A stretch of DNA of 33,746 bases, from NCBI GenBank assembly GCA_022511225.1, contig JAFLRZ010000022.1, forward strand, positions 1-33,746. Reading direction: 5' to 3'. This DNA comes from Eubacterium sp. (GTDB lineage: Bacteria; Bacillota; Clostridia; Oscillospirales; Acutalibacteraceae). Made by a program: the position numbers and the translations under genes. A model generated the notes under the pieces. It was not told where the DNA came from. It worked only from the letters and a program-made list of their open reading frames with translations, and searched no databases. This document shows, one piece after another, positions 23,365 to 32,559 of the stretch; position 1 is the first letter of the stretch, and the number at the start of each line of letters is the position of its first letter.

Positions 23365-24198
23365 ATGGCAATAAAGAATTACAAGCCTACCACTCCTTCA
23401 AGAAGGAATATGTCTGTAACTGATTATTCTTCACTTTCAAAGGTTGCTCCTGAGAGAAGCTTACTTGAGCCTCTTAACAAAAAATCAGGTCGTAACTCAT
23501 ACGGAAGAATCACAGTTCGTCATCGTGGCGGCGGAAACAGAAGAAAGTATCGTGTAATTGATTTCAAGAGAAACAAGCTTGACATTCCTGCAACTGTTCT
23601 CACAATCGAATACGATCCAAACAGAAGTGCTCACATCGCACTTATCCAGTATGAAGACGGTGTAAAGAGCTACATCACAGCTCCGGATGGTCTTAAGATA
23701 GGCGACACAGTAATGTCAGGTCCTAACGCAGACATCGTAGCAGGTAACGCTCTTGCACTCAAGGATATGCCTGTTGGTACAATCGTACACAACGTTGAGC
23801 TTTATCCTGGCAACGGTGCTCAGCTTGCTCGTTCAGCAGGTAACAGTGCTCAGCTTATGGCTCTTGAGGGTGCATACGCTCTCTTAAGACTTCCATCAGG
23901 TGAGTTAAGAAACGTACCAAGAGATTGTATGGCTACAGTAGGTGTTGTAGGCAACACTGACCACGCTAATGTAAAGATTGGTAAGGCAGGCCGTAAGCGC
24001 AATATGGGCTGGAGACCAACAGTTCGTGGTTCTGTAATGAACCCGAATGACCACCCGCACGGTGGTGGTGAAGGTAAGTCACCTATCGGTAGACCTGGTC
24101 CTTGCACTCCATGGGGTAAGCCTGCTCTTGGTTATAAGACACGCAACAAGAAGAAGGCATCTAACAAGATGATCGTTCGCCGTCGTAACGGTAAATAA
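23365..24198 (+). CDS. rplB: 50S ribosomal protein L2
   Basis: L2 (277 residues) is needed for subunit joining and peptidyl-transferase function. Conserved blocks include [13 protein letters not shown] at the start, [16 protein letters not shown] near 52-67 and the C-terminal [18 protein letters not shown] near 227-244 with its functionally important His. ATG at 23365 follows AAAGGAG; an upstream in-frame start at 23317 would add 16 residues absent from the family and overlaps the hairpin region, so it is rejected. Confidence 0.98.
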   Translation: MAIKNYKPTTPSRRNMSVTDYSSLSKVAPERSLLEPLNKKSGRNSYGRITVRHRGGGNRRKYRVIDFKRNKLDIPATVLTIEYDPNRSAHIALIQYEDGVKSYITAPDGLKIGDTVMSGPNADIVAGNALALKDMPVGTIVHNVELYPGNGAQLARSAGNSAQLMALEGAYALLRLPSGELRNVPRDCMATVGVVGNTDHANVKIGKAGRKRNMGWRPTVRGSVMNPNDHPHGGGEGKSPIGRPGPCTPWGKPALGYKTRNKKKASNKMIVRRRNGK

Positions 24199-24217
24199 GA
24201 AGAAAGGAGAAGATTAA

Positions 24218-24490
24218 ATGAGTAGAAGTACAAAGAAAGGCCCTTACGTTGAAGCAAGCCTTTTCAAGAAAGTTGAAGCTCTTAATGCTTCAGGCGACAA
24301 GCAAGTTATCAAAACTTGGTCAAGAAGTTCAACAATCTTCCCTGAATTCGTAGGACACACATTTGCTGTTCATGACGGAAGAAAGCATGTTCCTGTATAC
24401 GTTACAGAGGATATGGTTGGACACAAGCTTGGTGAATTTGCACCAACAAGAACATTCAGAGGCCACGCCGGCTCAAAGACATCTAAGTAA
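24218..24490 (+). CDS. rpsS: 30S ribosomal protein S19
   Basis: S19 (90 residues) lies in the 30S head with S13 and contacts 23S rRNA across the subunit bridge. The pattern [19 protein letters not shown] opens the protein, followed by [20 protein letters not shown] and [21 protein letters not shown] precedes the ATG. The gaps to rplB and rplV are under 20 nt, so it is within the continuous operon. Confidence 0.98.
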   Translation: MSRSTKKGPYVEASLFKKVEALNASGDKQVIKTWSRSSTIFPEFVGHTFAVHDGRKHVPVYVTEDMVGHKLGEFAPTRTFRGHAGSKTSK

Positions 24491-24507
24491 GAGAAAGGAG
24501 AAATATT

Positions 24508-24846
24508 ATGGAAGCAACAGCTAAAGCAACATATGTCCGTATCTCTCCGCGAAAGGTGCAGATTGTTCTTGATTTAATCAGAAATCAGCCTGTAGATAAG
24601 GCTGAGGCTATTCTCAAGTATACACCTAAAGCAGCTTGCGAGGTCGTTCTTAAGGTTCTCAAATCAGCAAAGGCTAACGCAGAGAATAACAATAATATGG
24701 ACACATCAAGATTAGTAGTAAGCTACTGCAATGCAACTGCCGGACCTACTCTTAAGAGAATTCAGGCAAGAGCACAGGGCAGAGCATTCAGAATCAACAA
24801 GAGAACATCACACATCACCATTACCGTTAAGGAAATGGAAGACTAA
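24508..24846 (+). CDS. rplV: 50S ribosomal protein L22
   Basis: L22 (112 residues) binds all 23S domains; its beta-hairpin forms part of the tunnel constriction, where macrolide resistance changes arise. Visible blocks are [18 protein letters not shown] near 9-26, the [10 protein letters not shown] segment, and the hairpin [19 protein letters not shown] near 76-94. GAAAGGAG lies upstream of the ATG. The length is typical. Confidence 0.98.
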   Translation: MEATAKATYVRISPRKVQIVLDLIRNQPVDKAEAILKYTPKAACEVVLKVLKSAKANAENNNNMDTSRLVVSYCNATAGPTLKRIQARAQGRAFRINKRTSHITITVKEMED

Positions 24847-24864
24847 GCGAGGAGGTAAAGTTAA

Positions 24865-25551
24865 ATGGGACAGAAATGTAATCCAACCGGTTTAAGAATC
24901 GGCGTTATTAAAAACTGGGACTCTCGCTGGTATGCAAAGAAGGGTGAGTTTGGCGATACTCTCGTAGAGGATTATAACCTTCGTAAGTATCTTCTTGACA
25001 CTCTTTACGGTGCAGGTGTTCCAAAGGTAGAAATCGAAAGAGATGCTAAGAGAGTAAGAATCAACATCCACTGCGCTAAGCCAGGTATGGTTATCGGTAA
25101 GCAGGGTGCTGAGATTGAAAGACTCAAGGCTCTCTGTGCAAAGAAGCTCGGCAAGAATGAGAATGAGGTTTTCATCAACATCATCGAAATCAAGCAGCCG
25201 GACCTCGATGCAACACTCGTAGCACAGAGCATTGCACAGCAGCTTGAAAGACGTGTATCTTTCAGAAGAGCTGTTAAGGGTGCTATCAGAAACACAATGA
25301 GACTTGGTGCAAGAGGTATCAAGATTATGGTTTCAGGTAGAATCGGCGGTGCAGAAATTGCTCGTTCAGAAACTTACAAAGAGGGTACAATTCCTCTTCA
25401 GACACTTCGTGCAGATATCGACTACGGCTTTGCTGAGGCAAAGACAACTTACGGTAGAATCGGTGTAAAAACATGGATCTATCAGGGCGAAGTTCTTCAC
25501 GAATCTCGTAACAAGAGACGTTCAAATCGTAGGGAAGGGGGAAGAAAATAA
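24865..25551 (+). CDS. rpsC: 30S ribosomal protein S3
   Basis: S3 (228 residues) lines the mRNA entry tunnel and helps unwind mRNA. It begins [17 protein letters not shown], has a KH domain with the G-x-x-G loop in [14 protein letters not shown] near 75-88, and the C-terminal [20 protein letters not shown] near 150-169. GCGAGGAGG precedes the ATG. Its stop overlaps the rplP start (TAATG). Confidence 0.98.
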   Translation: MGQKCNPTGLRIGVIKNWDSRWYAKKGEFGDTLVEDYNLRKYLLDTLYGAGVPKVEIERDAKRVRINIHCAKPGMVIGKQGAEIERLKALCAKKLGKNENEVFINIIEIKQPDLDATLVAQSIAQQLERRVSFRRAVKGAIRNTMRLGARGIKIMVSGRIGGAEIARSETYKEGTIPLQTLRADIDYGFAEAKTTYGRIGVKTWIYQGEVLHESRNKRRSNRREGGRK

Positions 25552-25976
25552 TGCTCTTACCTAAGCGTGTAAAACACAGAAAGCAGCACAGAGGCCGTAT
25601 GACCGGTGCAGCAACAAGAGGTAATAAGGTAACATACGGTGAGTTTGGTCTTATGACAACTGAGCCTGCATGGATTACAGCAGCACAGATTGAAGCAGCC
25701 CGTATCGCTATGACACGTTACACAAAGCGTGGCGGTAAGGTATGGATCAAAATCTTCCCTGATAAGCCTATTACAGCAAGACCTGCCGATACTCGTATGG
25801 GTAAAGGTAAAGGTAACGTTGACTACTGGGTAGCAGTAGTTAAGCCGGGCAGAGTAATGTTTGAGCTCGGTGGTGTTGACGAGAATGTAGCAAGAGAAGC
25901 TATGAGACTCGCAGCAAACAAACTTCCTGTAAAGTGTAAGTTTGTTAAGAAAGAAACAGAGGGAGGCGAGCAGTAA
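25551..25976 (+). CDS. rplP: 50S ribosomal protein L16
   Basis: L16 (141 residues) helps place the tRNA acceptor arms at the A site. It opens [19 protein letters not shown], with [20 protein letters not shown] near 78-97. The start overlaps the rpsC stop and the stop overlaps the rpmC start, so all three are coupled. A long open frame on the opposite strand is a shadow of this gene. Confidence 0.98.
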   Translation: MLLPKRVKHRKQHRGRMTGAATRGNKVTYGEFGLMTTEPAWITAAQIEAARIAMTRYTKRGGKVWIKIFPDKPITARPADTRMGKGKGNVDYWVAVVKPGRVMFELGGVDENVAREAMRLAANKLPVKCKFVKKETEGGEQ

Positions 25977-26179
25977 TGAAAGCATCAGAAATCAGAGCAC
26001 TTTCTGCTGAGCAGAGAGAAAAGAAATTAGCTGAACTTAAGGAAGAACTCTTCAACCTTCATTTCCAGCAGGCTATCAACCAGCTCGACAACCCTATGAG
26101 AATTAAAGCAGTCAAGAAAGATATCGCTCGTATCAAGACAGTTGAGAGAGCTATCGAACTTGAAAGCGCTAATTCTTAA
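25976..26179 (+). CDS. rpmC: 50S ribosomal protein L29
   Basis: L29 (67 residues) is a small two-helix protein beside L23 at the tunnel exit. It reads [20 protein letters not shown]..., then [20 protein letters not shown], the usual core, and ends in a helix with [22 protein letters not shown] in the rplP end acts as ribosome site, and the ATG overlaps the rplP stop. Confidence 0.97.
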   Translation: MKASEIRALSAEQREKKLAELKEELFNLHFQQAINQLDNPMRIKAVKKDIARIKTVERAIELESANS

Positions 26180-26196
26180 GAAGGAGGTAACTAAAA

Positions 26197-26451
26197 ATGG
26201 CAAGAAACCTCAGAAAAACTAAAGTAGGTATTGTAACAAGCAACAAGATGGACAAAACCGTTGTTGTAACAATCAAGGGCAGAGTTCGTCACCCGCTTTA
26301 CAATAAGATTGTTAATCGTACAGTTAAGTACAAGGCACACGACGAGAATAACGAATGCGGAATGGGTGATAAGGTTCTTATTATGGAATGTCGTCCAATC
26401 AGCAAGGACAAGAATTGGCGTGTGGTTGAAATTGTTGAAAAGGCTAAATAA
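26197..26451 (+). CDS. rpsQ: 30S ribosomal protein S17
   Basis: S17 (84 residues) is an OB-fold protein that binds 16S rRNA early. It shows [20 protein letters not shown] near 12-31, then [19 protein letters not shown], the family core. AAGGAGG lies 7 nt before the ATG. It is the last gene of the S10 part; a 96-nt gap with a hairpin follows before rplN. Confidence 0.97.
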   Translation: MARNLRKTKVGIVTSNKMDKTVVVTIKGRVRHPLYNKIVNRTVKYKAHDENNECGMGDKVLIMECRPISKDKNWRVVEIVEKAK

Positions 26452-26499
26452 TCGTTACGATTTACAGCTTTTTATAATTTAGTCAAATTAGAAATAATA

Positions 26500-26530
26500 A
26501 CTGCAACTTAGCAAAGTGTTATTTTGCAGT
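26500..26530 (+). promoter_or_regulatory. Hairpin before rplN (S10/spc boundary)
   Basis: ACTGCAA (26500-26506) and TTGCAGT (26524-26530) form a perfect 7-bp stem with a 17-nt loop, ending 4 nt before the rplN ribosome site (AAGGAGG). It has no T-run. It may control rplN translation or mRNA processing at the boundary of the classical S10 and spc operons. Confidence 0.4.
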
Positions 26531-26547
26531 ACGAAGGAGGAATTTGC

Positions 26548-26916
26548 GTGATACAACAGGAAAGTCGTCTTAAAGTTGCTGATAATACCGGCGCTAAAGA
26601 GCTTCTTTGCATCCGTGTACTCGGTGGTTCTGGCAGAAGATATGCAAATATCGGCGATGTAATCGTAGCCAGCGTAAAGAAGGCAGCTCCCGGCGGAATC
26701 GTTAAAAAGGGCGAAGTTGTAAAGGCAGTCATCGTTCGTACAACTAAAGGTGTACGTCGTGACGACGGTCAGTATATCAGATTTGATGAGAATGCTGCCG
26801 TAATTATTAGAGAGGATAAAACTCCTCGTGGTACTCGTATTTTTGGACCGGTAGCTCGTGAGCTTCGTGAGAAGGATTATATGAAAATCCTTTCTCTTGC
26901 TCCGGAAGTACTTTAA
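26548..26916 (+). CDS. rplN: 50S ribosomal protein L14
   Basis: L14 (122 residues with the GTG start at 26548) bridges to the 30S subunit beside L19. It begins [20 protein letters not shown] and contains [16 protein letters not shown] near 36-51 and the closing [19 protein letters not shown]. The GTG is chosen because AAGGAGG lies 7 nt upstream and it gives the standard family length; the longer frame from 26524 begins inside the hairpin. Confidence 0.97.
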   Translation: MIQQESRLKVADNTGAKELLCIRVLGGSGRRYANIGDVIVASVKKAAPGGIVKKGEVVKAVIVRTTKGVRRDDGQYIRFDENAAVIIREDKTPRGTRIFGPVARELREKDYMKILSLAPEVL

Positions 26917-26931
26917 TGGAGGTGCAAGACT

Positions 26932-27243
26932 ATGAGTAAAATGTTTGTTAAGACCGGTGATACAGTAGTAGTACTCAGCGGTAAGTCAAAGGGCGTTAAG
27001 GGCGAGGTTGTCGCTGTAAGTCCAAAGGAAGGCAAGGTTATCGTAAAGAAGGTTAACGTTGTAACAAAGCACGTTAAGCCTCGTAAGATGGGCGAGCCGG
27101 GCGGACTTATTGAGACAGAGTCAGCTCTCTACGCTTGTAAAGTTCAGTTAGTATGTCCTAAGTGTGGCGAAGCTACAAGAGTTGGCCACAAGAAGGGCGG
27201 CATCCGTGTTTGTAAGAATCCAAACTGCGGAAACGAGTTTTAA
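26932..27243 (+). CDS. rplX: 50S ribosomal protein L24
   Basis: L24 (103 residues) starts 50S assembly by binding the 5' domain of 23S rRNA. A KOW motif, TVVVLSGKSKGVKGEVVAVS, fills residues 10-29. The C-terminal tail carries a C-x-x-C...C-x(4)-C zinc-ribbon-like set (CPKCGEATRVG and CKNPNCG), a form of L24 seen in many Firmicutes. AATGGAGG lies upstream of the ATG. Confidence 0.97.
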   Translation: MSKMFVKTGDTVVVLSGKSKGVKGEVVAVSPKEGKVIVKKVNVVTKHVKPRKMGEPGGLIETESALYACKVQLVCPKCGEATRVGHKKGGIRVCKNPNCGNEF

Positions 27244-27263
27244 GAAAGGGAGGAACATAACAA

Positions 27264-27806
27264 ATGGCAACAGTTTTAAAGGAAACTTATAAAAACGAGA
27301 TTGCTCCTGCGTTGATGAAGAAATTCGAATACAAATCTGTTATGCAAATCCCAAAGCTTGACAAGATTGTAATCAATGTTGGTTGCGGTGAAGCTCGTGA
27401 AAATTCAAAGGTAGTAGACGCTATCGTAAAAGACCTTCAGGTTATTACAGGTCAGAAGCCGGTAGTATGCCGTGCAAAGAAGTCAGTTGCTAACTTCAAG
27501 CTTCGTGAGGGCATGCCAATCGGCGTTAAGGTTACTCTTCGTGGAGACAGAATGTATCAATTCCTTGAGAGATTTTTCAATCTCGCTCTTCCAAGAGTTC
27601 GTGACTTCAGAGGTATCAATCCTAACTCATTCGATGGCCGTGGCAACTATGCTATGGGTGTTAAGGAGCAGTTGATTTTCCCTGAAATCGAGTATGATAA
27701 GATTGATGCTGTTCGCGGTATGGACATCATCATGGTAACAACAGCCAATACAGACGAGGAAGCTCGCGAGCTTCTTAAGCTTCTTGGCGCACCATTTGCA
27801 GAGTAA
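27264..27806 (+). CDS. rplE: 50S ribosomal protein L5
   Basis: L5 (180 residues) binds 5S rRNA in the central protuberance and contacts P-site tRNA. Core blocks are [18 protein letters not shown] near 27-44, [20 protein letters not shown] near 63-82 and [20 protein letters not shown] near 114-133. The length is standard. GAAAGGGAGG precedes the ATG. It is followed after 12 nt by rpsN. Confidence 0.98.
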   Translation: MATVLKETYKNEIAPALMKKFEYKSVMQIPKLDKIVINVGCGEARENSKVVDAIVKDLQVITGQKPVVCRAKKSVANFKLREGMPIGVKVTLRGDRMYQFLERFFNLALPRVRDFRGINPNSFDGRGNYAMGVKEQLIFPEIEYDKIDAVRGMDIIMVTTANTDEEARELLKLLGAPFAE

Positions 27807-27818
27807 GGAGGGATTATC

Positions 27819-28004
27819 GTGGCAAAAACATCTATGAAAGTTAAGGCTGCTAAGCCTGCTAAGTATTCAACAAGACAGTATAACAGATGCAAAATCTGCG
27901 GTAGACCTCACGCTTATCTTCGTAAGTATGGTATCTGCAGAATCTGCTTCAGAGAGCTTGCTCATAAGGGCGAGATCCCCGGAGTAAAGAAGTCATCTTG
28001 GTAA
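27819..28004 (+). CDS. rpsN: 30S ribosomal protein S14, zinc-binding (type Z)
   Basis: S14 (61 residues) completes the 30S head. The short form has two C-x-x-C pairs, CKICGRP and CRICF, that bind one zinc, as in most Gram-positive bacteria; a longer zinc-free form would have lost them. GTG at 27819 is the start with AAGGAGG 7-8 nt upstream. It lies between rplE and rpsH as in the standard spc order. Confidence 0.97.
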   Translation: MAKTSMKVKAAKPAKYSTRQYNRCKICGRPHAYLRKYGICRICFRELAHKGEIPGVKKSSW

Positions 28005-28044
28005 GAACTGAGAAAATTGCTAATCTAACAAGGAGGAAATATCA

Positions 28045-28443
28045 ATGCATATTACAGATCCAATCGCTGATATGCTTACAAGAATTCGTAATGCAAATTC
28101 AGCAAAGCACGATACAGTAGATATTCCTGCGTCAAACATGAAGAAGGCAATTGCTCAGATTCTTGTTGATGAAGGTTATATCAAAAATTATAAGGTTATT
28201 GAAGACGGCAAGCAGGGTGTTATCCGTGTAACACTTAAGTACGGCGAGGGCAAGAGCCAGGTTATCACAGGCTTACGCAGAGTATCAAAGCCGGGTCTTC
28301 GTATTTATTCAAATGTTGAGGATATGCCAAAGGTTATGAAGGGACTCGGTGTAGCAATCGTTTCTACTTCAAAGGGCATTATGACAGACAGAGAAGCTCG
28401 CAAACAAAACGTTGGTGGCGAAGTTTTAGCATTCATTTGGTAA
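28045..28443 (+). CDS. rpsH: 30S ribosomal protein S8
   Basis: S8 (132 residues) binds the 16S central domain and in E. coli represses the spc operon. It starts [16 protein letters not shown] and ends with [22 protein letters not shown], both family landmarks; VSTSKGIM is the rRNA-binding loop. AAGGAGG precedes the ATG by 9 nt. The length matches the family. Confidence 0.98.
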   Translation: MHITDPIADMLTRIRNANSAKHDTVDIPASNMKKAIAQILVDEGYIKNYKVIEDGKQGVIRVTLKYGEGKSQVITGLRRVSKPGLRIYSNVEDMPKVMKGLGVAIVSTSKGIMTDREARKQNVGGEVLAFIW

Positions 28444-28458
28444 GGAGGAACAGTCGGA

Positions 28459-28998
28459 ATGTCACGTATAGGTTTAAAACCAATTACAATTCCTGCTGGA
28501 GTTGATGTTAACATCGACGATAACACTGTTACCGTTAAGGGTCCAAACGGCACTCTTTCAATGGATGCACATCCAAACATGGCTATCAGTGTTGAAGGCA
28601 GCGAAATCATCGTTAGCAGACCTAATGATGAAAAAGAAAACAAATCTCTTCACGGTCTTACCCGTACACTCGTTGCAAATATGGTAACAGGTGTAACAGA
28701 AGGCTTTAAGAAGACACTTGAAGTAAACGGTGTAGGTTACAGAGTTCAGCTTCAGGGCTCAAGCCTTGTTATGAATCTCGGTTACTCGCATCAGGTTACA
28801 ATGGAAGCTCCCGAAGGCATCAAGATTGAATGCCCATCAGCAACATCAATTATCATCAGTGGTGCTGATAAGCAGAAGGTTGGTCAGTTCGCAGCTCAGG
28901 TTCGCGAGAAGAGACCACCGGAGCCATATAAGGGCAAGGGTATCAAGTATGCTGAAGAGCATATCCGTCGTAAAGAAGGAAAAACTGGTAAGAAATAA
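28459..28998 (+). CDS. rplF: 50S ribosomal protein L6
   Basis: L6 (179 residues) is a two-domain protein near the sarcin-ricin loop. The N-terminal domain shows SRIGLKPITIPAGVDV and TVKGPNGTLS; the C-terminal domain ends with RPPEPYKGKGIKYAEEHIRR, the usual signature. AAGGAGG lies upstream of the ATG; the gap from rpsH is 15 nt. Confidence 0.98.
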   Translation: MSRIGLKPITIPAGVDVNIDDNTVTVKGPNGTLSMDAHPNMAISVEGSEIIVSRPNDEKENKSLHGLTRTLVANMVTGVTEGFKKTLEVNGVGYRVQLQGSSLVMNLGYSHQVTMEAPEGIKIECPSATSIIISGADKQKVGQFAAQVREKRPPEPYKGKGIKYAEEHIRRKEGKTGKK

Positions 28999-29016
28999 GG
29001 GAAGGAGTGAAATACA

Positions 29017-29376
29017 ATGGTATCAAGAAAAGATGCTAATAAGACAAGACAAAAGCGCCACACAAGAGTACGTGGCAAGATCAGCGGTACTGCTGAATGT
29101 CCAAGACTTAATGTATATCGCTCTCTCAGCAATATATATGCACAGTTAATCGACGACGTTGCAGGTGTAACAATTACATCAGCTTCAACAGTTGAAAAGG
29201 ACTTCGCACAGTACGGCGGTAACGTAGAAGCAGCTAAGGCTGTAGGTAAGACATTAGCAGACAGAGCCAAGGCAAAGGGCATTGAAGAGTGTGTATTTGA
29301 CCGTGGCGGTTACGTTTATCACGGACGCGTGGCAGCAGTTGCTGACGGTGCTCGTGAAGGCGGACTTAAGTTCTAA
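29017..29376 (+). CDS. rplR: 50S ribosomal protein L18
   Basis: L18 (119 residues) binds 5S rRNA with L5. The basic N terminus (residues 2-24, with several Lys and Arg) precedes the core [20 protein letters not shown] near 29-48 and the C-terminal [28 protein letters not shown] precedes the ATG. It lies directly after rplF in the spc order. Confidence 0.98.
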   Translation: MVSRKDANKTRQKRHTRVRGKISGTAECPRLNVYRSLSNIYAQLIDDVAGVTITSASTVEKDFAQYGGNVEAAKAVGKTLADRAKAKGIEECVFDRGGYVYHGRVAAVADGAREGGLKF

Positions 29377-29394
29377 CGAAGGAGGTAATTTTTA

Positions 29395-29895
29395 ATGGCA
29401 AAGATTGACGTATCTTCAATGGAACTTGAAGAAAGAGTAGTTACTATTAACCGTGTATCAAAGACTGTTAAGGGTGGTAGAATTTTCAAGTTCTCTGCTC
29501 TTGTAGTAGTTGGTGACGGCAAAGGCCTCGTAGGCTTCGGTATCGGTAAGTCAGGTGAAGTTCCTGATGCTATCCGTAAGGGAATCGAGGACGCTAAGAA
29601 AAATATCATTAAGGTTGCTCTTAAGGGAACAACAATTCCTCACGAAATCAAGGGTAAGTTTGGTGCCGGCGAAGTTTTACTTATGCCTGCTCCAAAGGGT
29701 ACCGGTGTTATCGCAGGCGGTCCTGTTCGTGCCGTTGTTGAAACAGTTGGTATTCAGGATATCAGAACAAAGGCTATCCGTTCAAACAACCCTTGCAACG
29801 TAGTAAGAGCTACAATCAATGGTTTAAGTCAGCTTCGTACAGCTGACGAGGTTGCTGCAGTTCGCGGCAAGTCAACTAAGGAAATTTTAGGTTAA
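29395..29895 (+). CDS. rpsE: 30S ribosomal protein S5
   Basis: S5 (166 residues) helps keep decoding accurate and borders the mRNA entry. The double-stranded RNA-binding-like N-terminal domain shows [20 protein letters not shown] near 8-27 and [20 protein letters not shown] near 36-55; [16 protein letters not shown] lies near 100-115. AAGGAGG precedes the ATG. The length is standard. Confidence 0.98.
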   Translation: MAKIDVSSMELEERVVTINRVSKTVKGGRIFKFSALVVVGDGKGLVGFGIGKSGEVPDAIRKGIEDAKKNIIKVALKGTTIPHEIKGKFGAGEVLLMPAPKGTGVIAGGPVRAVVETVGIQDIRTKAIRSNNPCNVVRATINGLSQLRTADEVAAVRGKSTKEILG

Positions 29896-29908
29896 GGAGG
29901 GTGGAACA

Positions 29909-30088
29909 ATGGCAGATATTAAAATCAAGCTCACAAAGAGCTTAATTGGTAGCAAAGCAGACCAGATTGCCACCGCCCACTCACTTGGTCTTCGTAAAAT
30001 CGGCAACGTAACAGTTCAGCCGGACAATGCACAGACACAGGGTAAGATTGCTAAGATCTCTCACCTTGTAACTGTTGTAGAAGAATAA
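29909..30088 (+). CDS. rpmD: 50S ribosomal protein L30
   Basis: L30 is only 59 residues. It reads [20 protein letters not shown], then [19 protein letters not shown], the conserved core, and ends VVEE. AAGGAGG at the rpsE end lies about 9 nt before the ATG. Its place between rpsE and rplO is the standard one in the spc operon, which supports the call. Confidence 0.97.
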   Translation: MADIKIKLTKSLIGSKADQIATAHSLGLRKIGNVTVQPDNAQTQGKIAKISHLVTVVEE

Positions 30089-30102
30089 GGGGAGGTGCAG
30101 AT

Positions 30103-30546
30103 ATGAAATTACATGAACTTTCTCCTGCTCAGGGCTCTAAAAAGAGCGTTAAGAGAATAGGTAGAGGTACTGCTTCAGGTCAGGGTAAAACTGCAGGTAA
30201 AGGTCAGAAAGGTGCTAAGTCACGTTCAGGCTACAGCAGAAGTCCCGGATTCGAGGGTGGTCAGATGCCACTTCAGAGAAGAGTACCAAAGAGAGGATTT
30301 AACAATATCTTCGCTACTGAGTATGCAATTATCAATCTTTCTTCACTCGAAAGAAAGTTTGAAGCCGGTGCTACAGTAGATGCACAGGCTCTCATCGAGG
30401 CAGGCGTAATCAAAAAGGCTCTCGATGGTGTAAAGATTCTTGGCAACGGCCAGATTACTAAGGCACTCAACGTAAAGGTTGCAGCTATCAGTGAATCTGC
30501 TAAGGCTAAGATTGAGGCTGTCGGCGGCAAGGTGGAGGTGCTCTGA
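30103..30546 (+). CDS. rplO: 50S ribosomal protein L15
   Basis: L15 (147 residues) is a late-assembly 50S protein with a long glycine/lysine-rich N-terminal extension, [20 protein letters not shown] (residues 18-37), that threads into r[21 protein letters not shown] follows near 49-66. GGGGAGG precedes the ATG. The stop overlaps the secY start (TGATG), coupling the two. Confidence 0.98.
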   Translation: MKLHELSPAQGSKKSVKRIGRGTASGQGKTAGKGQKGAKSRSGYSRSPGFEGGQMPLQRRVPKRGFNNIFATEYAIINLSSLERKFEAGATVDAQALIEAGVIKKALDGVKILGNGQITKALNVKVAAISESAKAKIEAVGGKVEVL

Positions 30547-31898
30547 TGATAAAGACCATCATAAATGCCTGGAAAATAGCCGACATTCGTAAAAAGCTCA
30601 TATTTACAGCATTTATCGTTCTTGTATTTAGAATTGGTTCTGTCATTCCGGTACCGTTTCTCAATATTATGGAAGAAATTGACGTAGGTAAAACTAACAC
30701 AATTTTAACCTACCTCAGCTTGATGACAGGTAGTGCATTCACATATGGTACGATTTTCGCTATGTCAATCACCCCGTATATCAATGCATCCATTATTATG
30801 CAGCTTCTTGCAGTTGCTATTCCGGCACTCGAGAATTTGCAGAAGGAAGGCGAAGAGGGAAGAAAGAAGATAGCATCTATTACTCGTTTTGTAACAGTTG
30901 CTCTCGGTATTCTTCAGTCAGTAGCATACTACTTCTTCCTTCGTGCAAACGGCTATCTTATGGTAGACCAAAACGGTGAACAGTTCGCAGGCTTTGCCGG
31001 TGTATTTCAGGCTCTCGTAATTGTAGCTGTTCTTACAGCAGGTACAGCAGTTATTATGTGGCTCGGTGAGCAGATTACTATCAGCGGTATTGGTAACGGT
31101 ATTTCAATTATCCTTTTTGCCGGTATTGTTTCAAGATTCCCGACACTTATCAGACAGCTTTTCCAGTATCTCAATACACGCAGACCTGTTTACTTTGTAC
31201 TCGTTCCATTCGTATGTGTATGCTTCGTTCTTATGATTGCGTACATCGTATTTATGGATAATTCAGAAAGAAGACTTACTGTAAACTACGCAAAGCGCGT
31301 AGTCGGCAGAAAGATGATGGGCGGTCAGTCATCACATATGCCTATTAAGGTTAATATGTCAGGTGTACTTCCTGTAATCTTTGCTTCGTCTATTCTTTCT
31401 CTTCCGGGAACAGTTCAGATGTTCATTAAGAATCAGCCGGCTGAAACAAGCTTCTGGGGCAAGTTTTTCTCAGCATTTCAGGGCGATTCATGGGTATATG
31501 CAATTTTGTATTTCTTACTGATAATTTTCTTTGCTTATTTCTACAGTACAATTCAGTACAACCCAATCGAAATGGCAAACAACCTTCGTAAGAATAACGG
31601 TGCAATTCCGGGCTTCCGTCCGGGCAAGCCGACATCAGATCACATTATGAGGATTCTTTCAAGACTTACTCTCATAGGCGCTTTGATGCTTTCAGTCATT
31701 GCATTATTCCCAATCGTTTACTCACTTATCTGTAACGCAGCTATCCCTCCGCTTGAGGGCGCAGCTGATAATACAGGCGGTATGACAATCAGCCTCGGCG
31801 GTACTTCTCTTATCATTATGAGTGGTGTTGCTCTTGAGACAGTTCGTCAGCTTGAGTCACAGATGATGATGAGACACTACAAAGGCTTCCTTGATTAA
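30546..31898 (+). CDS. secY: Protein translocase subunit SecY
   Basis: SecY (450 residues) forms the channel of the Sec translocon with SecE and SecG. Ten membrane helices are visible by hydrophobicity; landmarks are RKKLIFTAFIVLVFRIGSVI near the start, the plug-region SLMTGSAF...SITPYINASIIMQLL near 58-85, and GNGISIILFAGIVSRFP near 183-199. The long cytosolic loops carry AKRVVGRKMMGGQSSHMPIK and NNLRKNNGAIPGFRPG. It overlaps rplO by one base. Confidence 0.98.
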   Translation: MIKTIINAWKIADIRKKLIFTAFIVLVFRIGSVIPVPFLNIMEEIDVGKTNTILTYLSLMTGSAFTYGTIFAMSITPYINASIIMQLLAVAIPALENLQKEGEEGRKKIASITRFVTVALGILQSVAYYFFLRANGYLMVDQNGEQFAGFAGVFQALVIVAVLTAGTAVIMWLGEQITISGIGNGISIILFAGIVSRFPTLIRQLFQYLNTRRPVYFVLVPFVCVCFVLMIAYIVFMDNSERRLTVNYAKRVVGRKMMGGQSSHMPIKVNMSGVLPVIFASSILSLPGTVQMFIKNQPAETSFWGKFFSAFQGDSWVYAILYFLLIIFFAYFYSTIQYNPIEMANNLRKNNGAIPGFRPGKPTSDHIMRILSRLTLIGALMLSVIALFPIVYSLICNAAIPPLEGAADNTGGMTISLGGTSLIIMSGVALETVRQLESQMMMRHYKGFLD

Positions 31899-31925
31899 TA
31901 TCTAAGGATTATAAGGAGATAGAAA

Positions 31926-32558
31926 ATGAATCTTATTCTTCTCGGTGCTCCGGGTGCCGGCAAAGGCACTCAGGCAGAAAAAATTGTTGACAAGTACGGT
32001 ATTCCTGCTATTTCAACAGGTAACATCCTTCGTGCAGCCGTAAAGGACGGCACAGAAATGGGACTTAAGGCTAAGTCATATATGGATGCAGGTCAGCTCG
32101 TTCCTGATGAGGTTGTTATCGGAATTATCAAGGACAGACTTCAGAAAGATGATTGTAAAAACGGATTCATTCTCGATGGCTTCCCAAGAACAATTCCTCA
32201 GGCTCAGGCTCTTGAGGATGCAAATGTTACAATCGATAAGGTTGTAGACATTGAGGTTAGTGACGAAGCCATCACTAAGAGAATGAGTGGTCGCCGCGTA
32301 TGTGCCGACTGCGCAAATTCTTATCACCTTGAGTATAAGAAGCCTGCTGTAGAAGGCGTATGCGATGCGTGCGGCGGCAAATTAATTCAACGCAAGGACG
32401 ATGCTCCTGAAACTGTTTTGGCAAGACTTGCTGAATATCACGAGATGACAGAGCCTCTCAAGGATTTCTATCAGTCTCTTGACAAGCTCGTTGTTGTTGA
32501 AGGTCAGGAAGAGGTTGCTGATACAACAGCACTCGTTTTTGCCGCGTTGGAGGATTAA
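31926..32558 (+). CDS. adk: Adenylate kinase, zinc-type
   Basis: Adk interconverts ATP plus AMP and two ADP. The 210-residue protein starts with a P-loop, GAPGAGKGT at residues 7-15, then the AMP-binding STGNILRAAV and the DGFPRTIPQAQAL block near 84-96. The LID domain carries Cys126, Cys129 and the later C-x-x-C in CDACGG, a structural zinc site of Gram-positive enzymes. AAGGAG lies upstream. map begins 1 nt after its stop. Confidence 0.98.
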   Translation: MNLILLGAPGAGKGTQAEKIVDKYGIPAISTGNILRAAVKDGTEMGLKAKSYMDAGQLVPDEVVIGIIKDRLQKDDCKNGFILDGFPRTIPQAQALEDANVTIDKVVDIEVSDEAITKRMSGRRVCADCANSYHLEYKKPAVEGVCDACGGKLIQRKDDAPETVLARLAEYHEMTEPLKDFYQSLDKLVVVEGQEEVADTTALVFAALED

Positions 32559-32559
32559 C

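Noticed and set aside
25557-25985. 142-codon minus-strand frame over rplP
   Set aside because: Exact antisense of a certain ribosomal gene, Cys/Leu/Ser-rich composition typical of shadow frames, no ribosome site.
28896-29282. 128-codon minus-strand frame across rplF and rplR
   Set aside because: Antisense to two certain ribosomal genes with no independent support.
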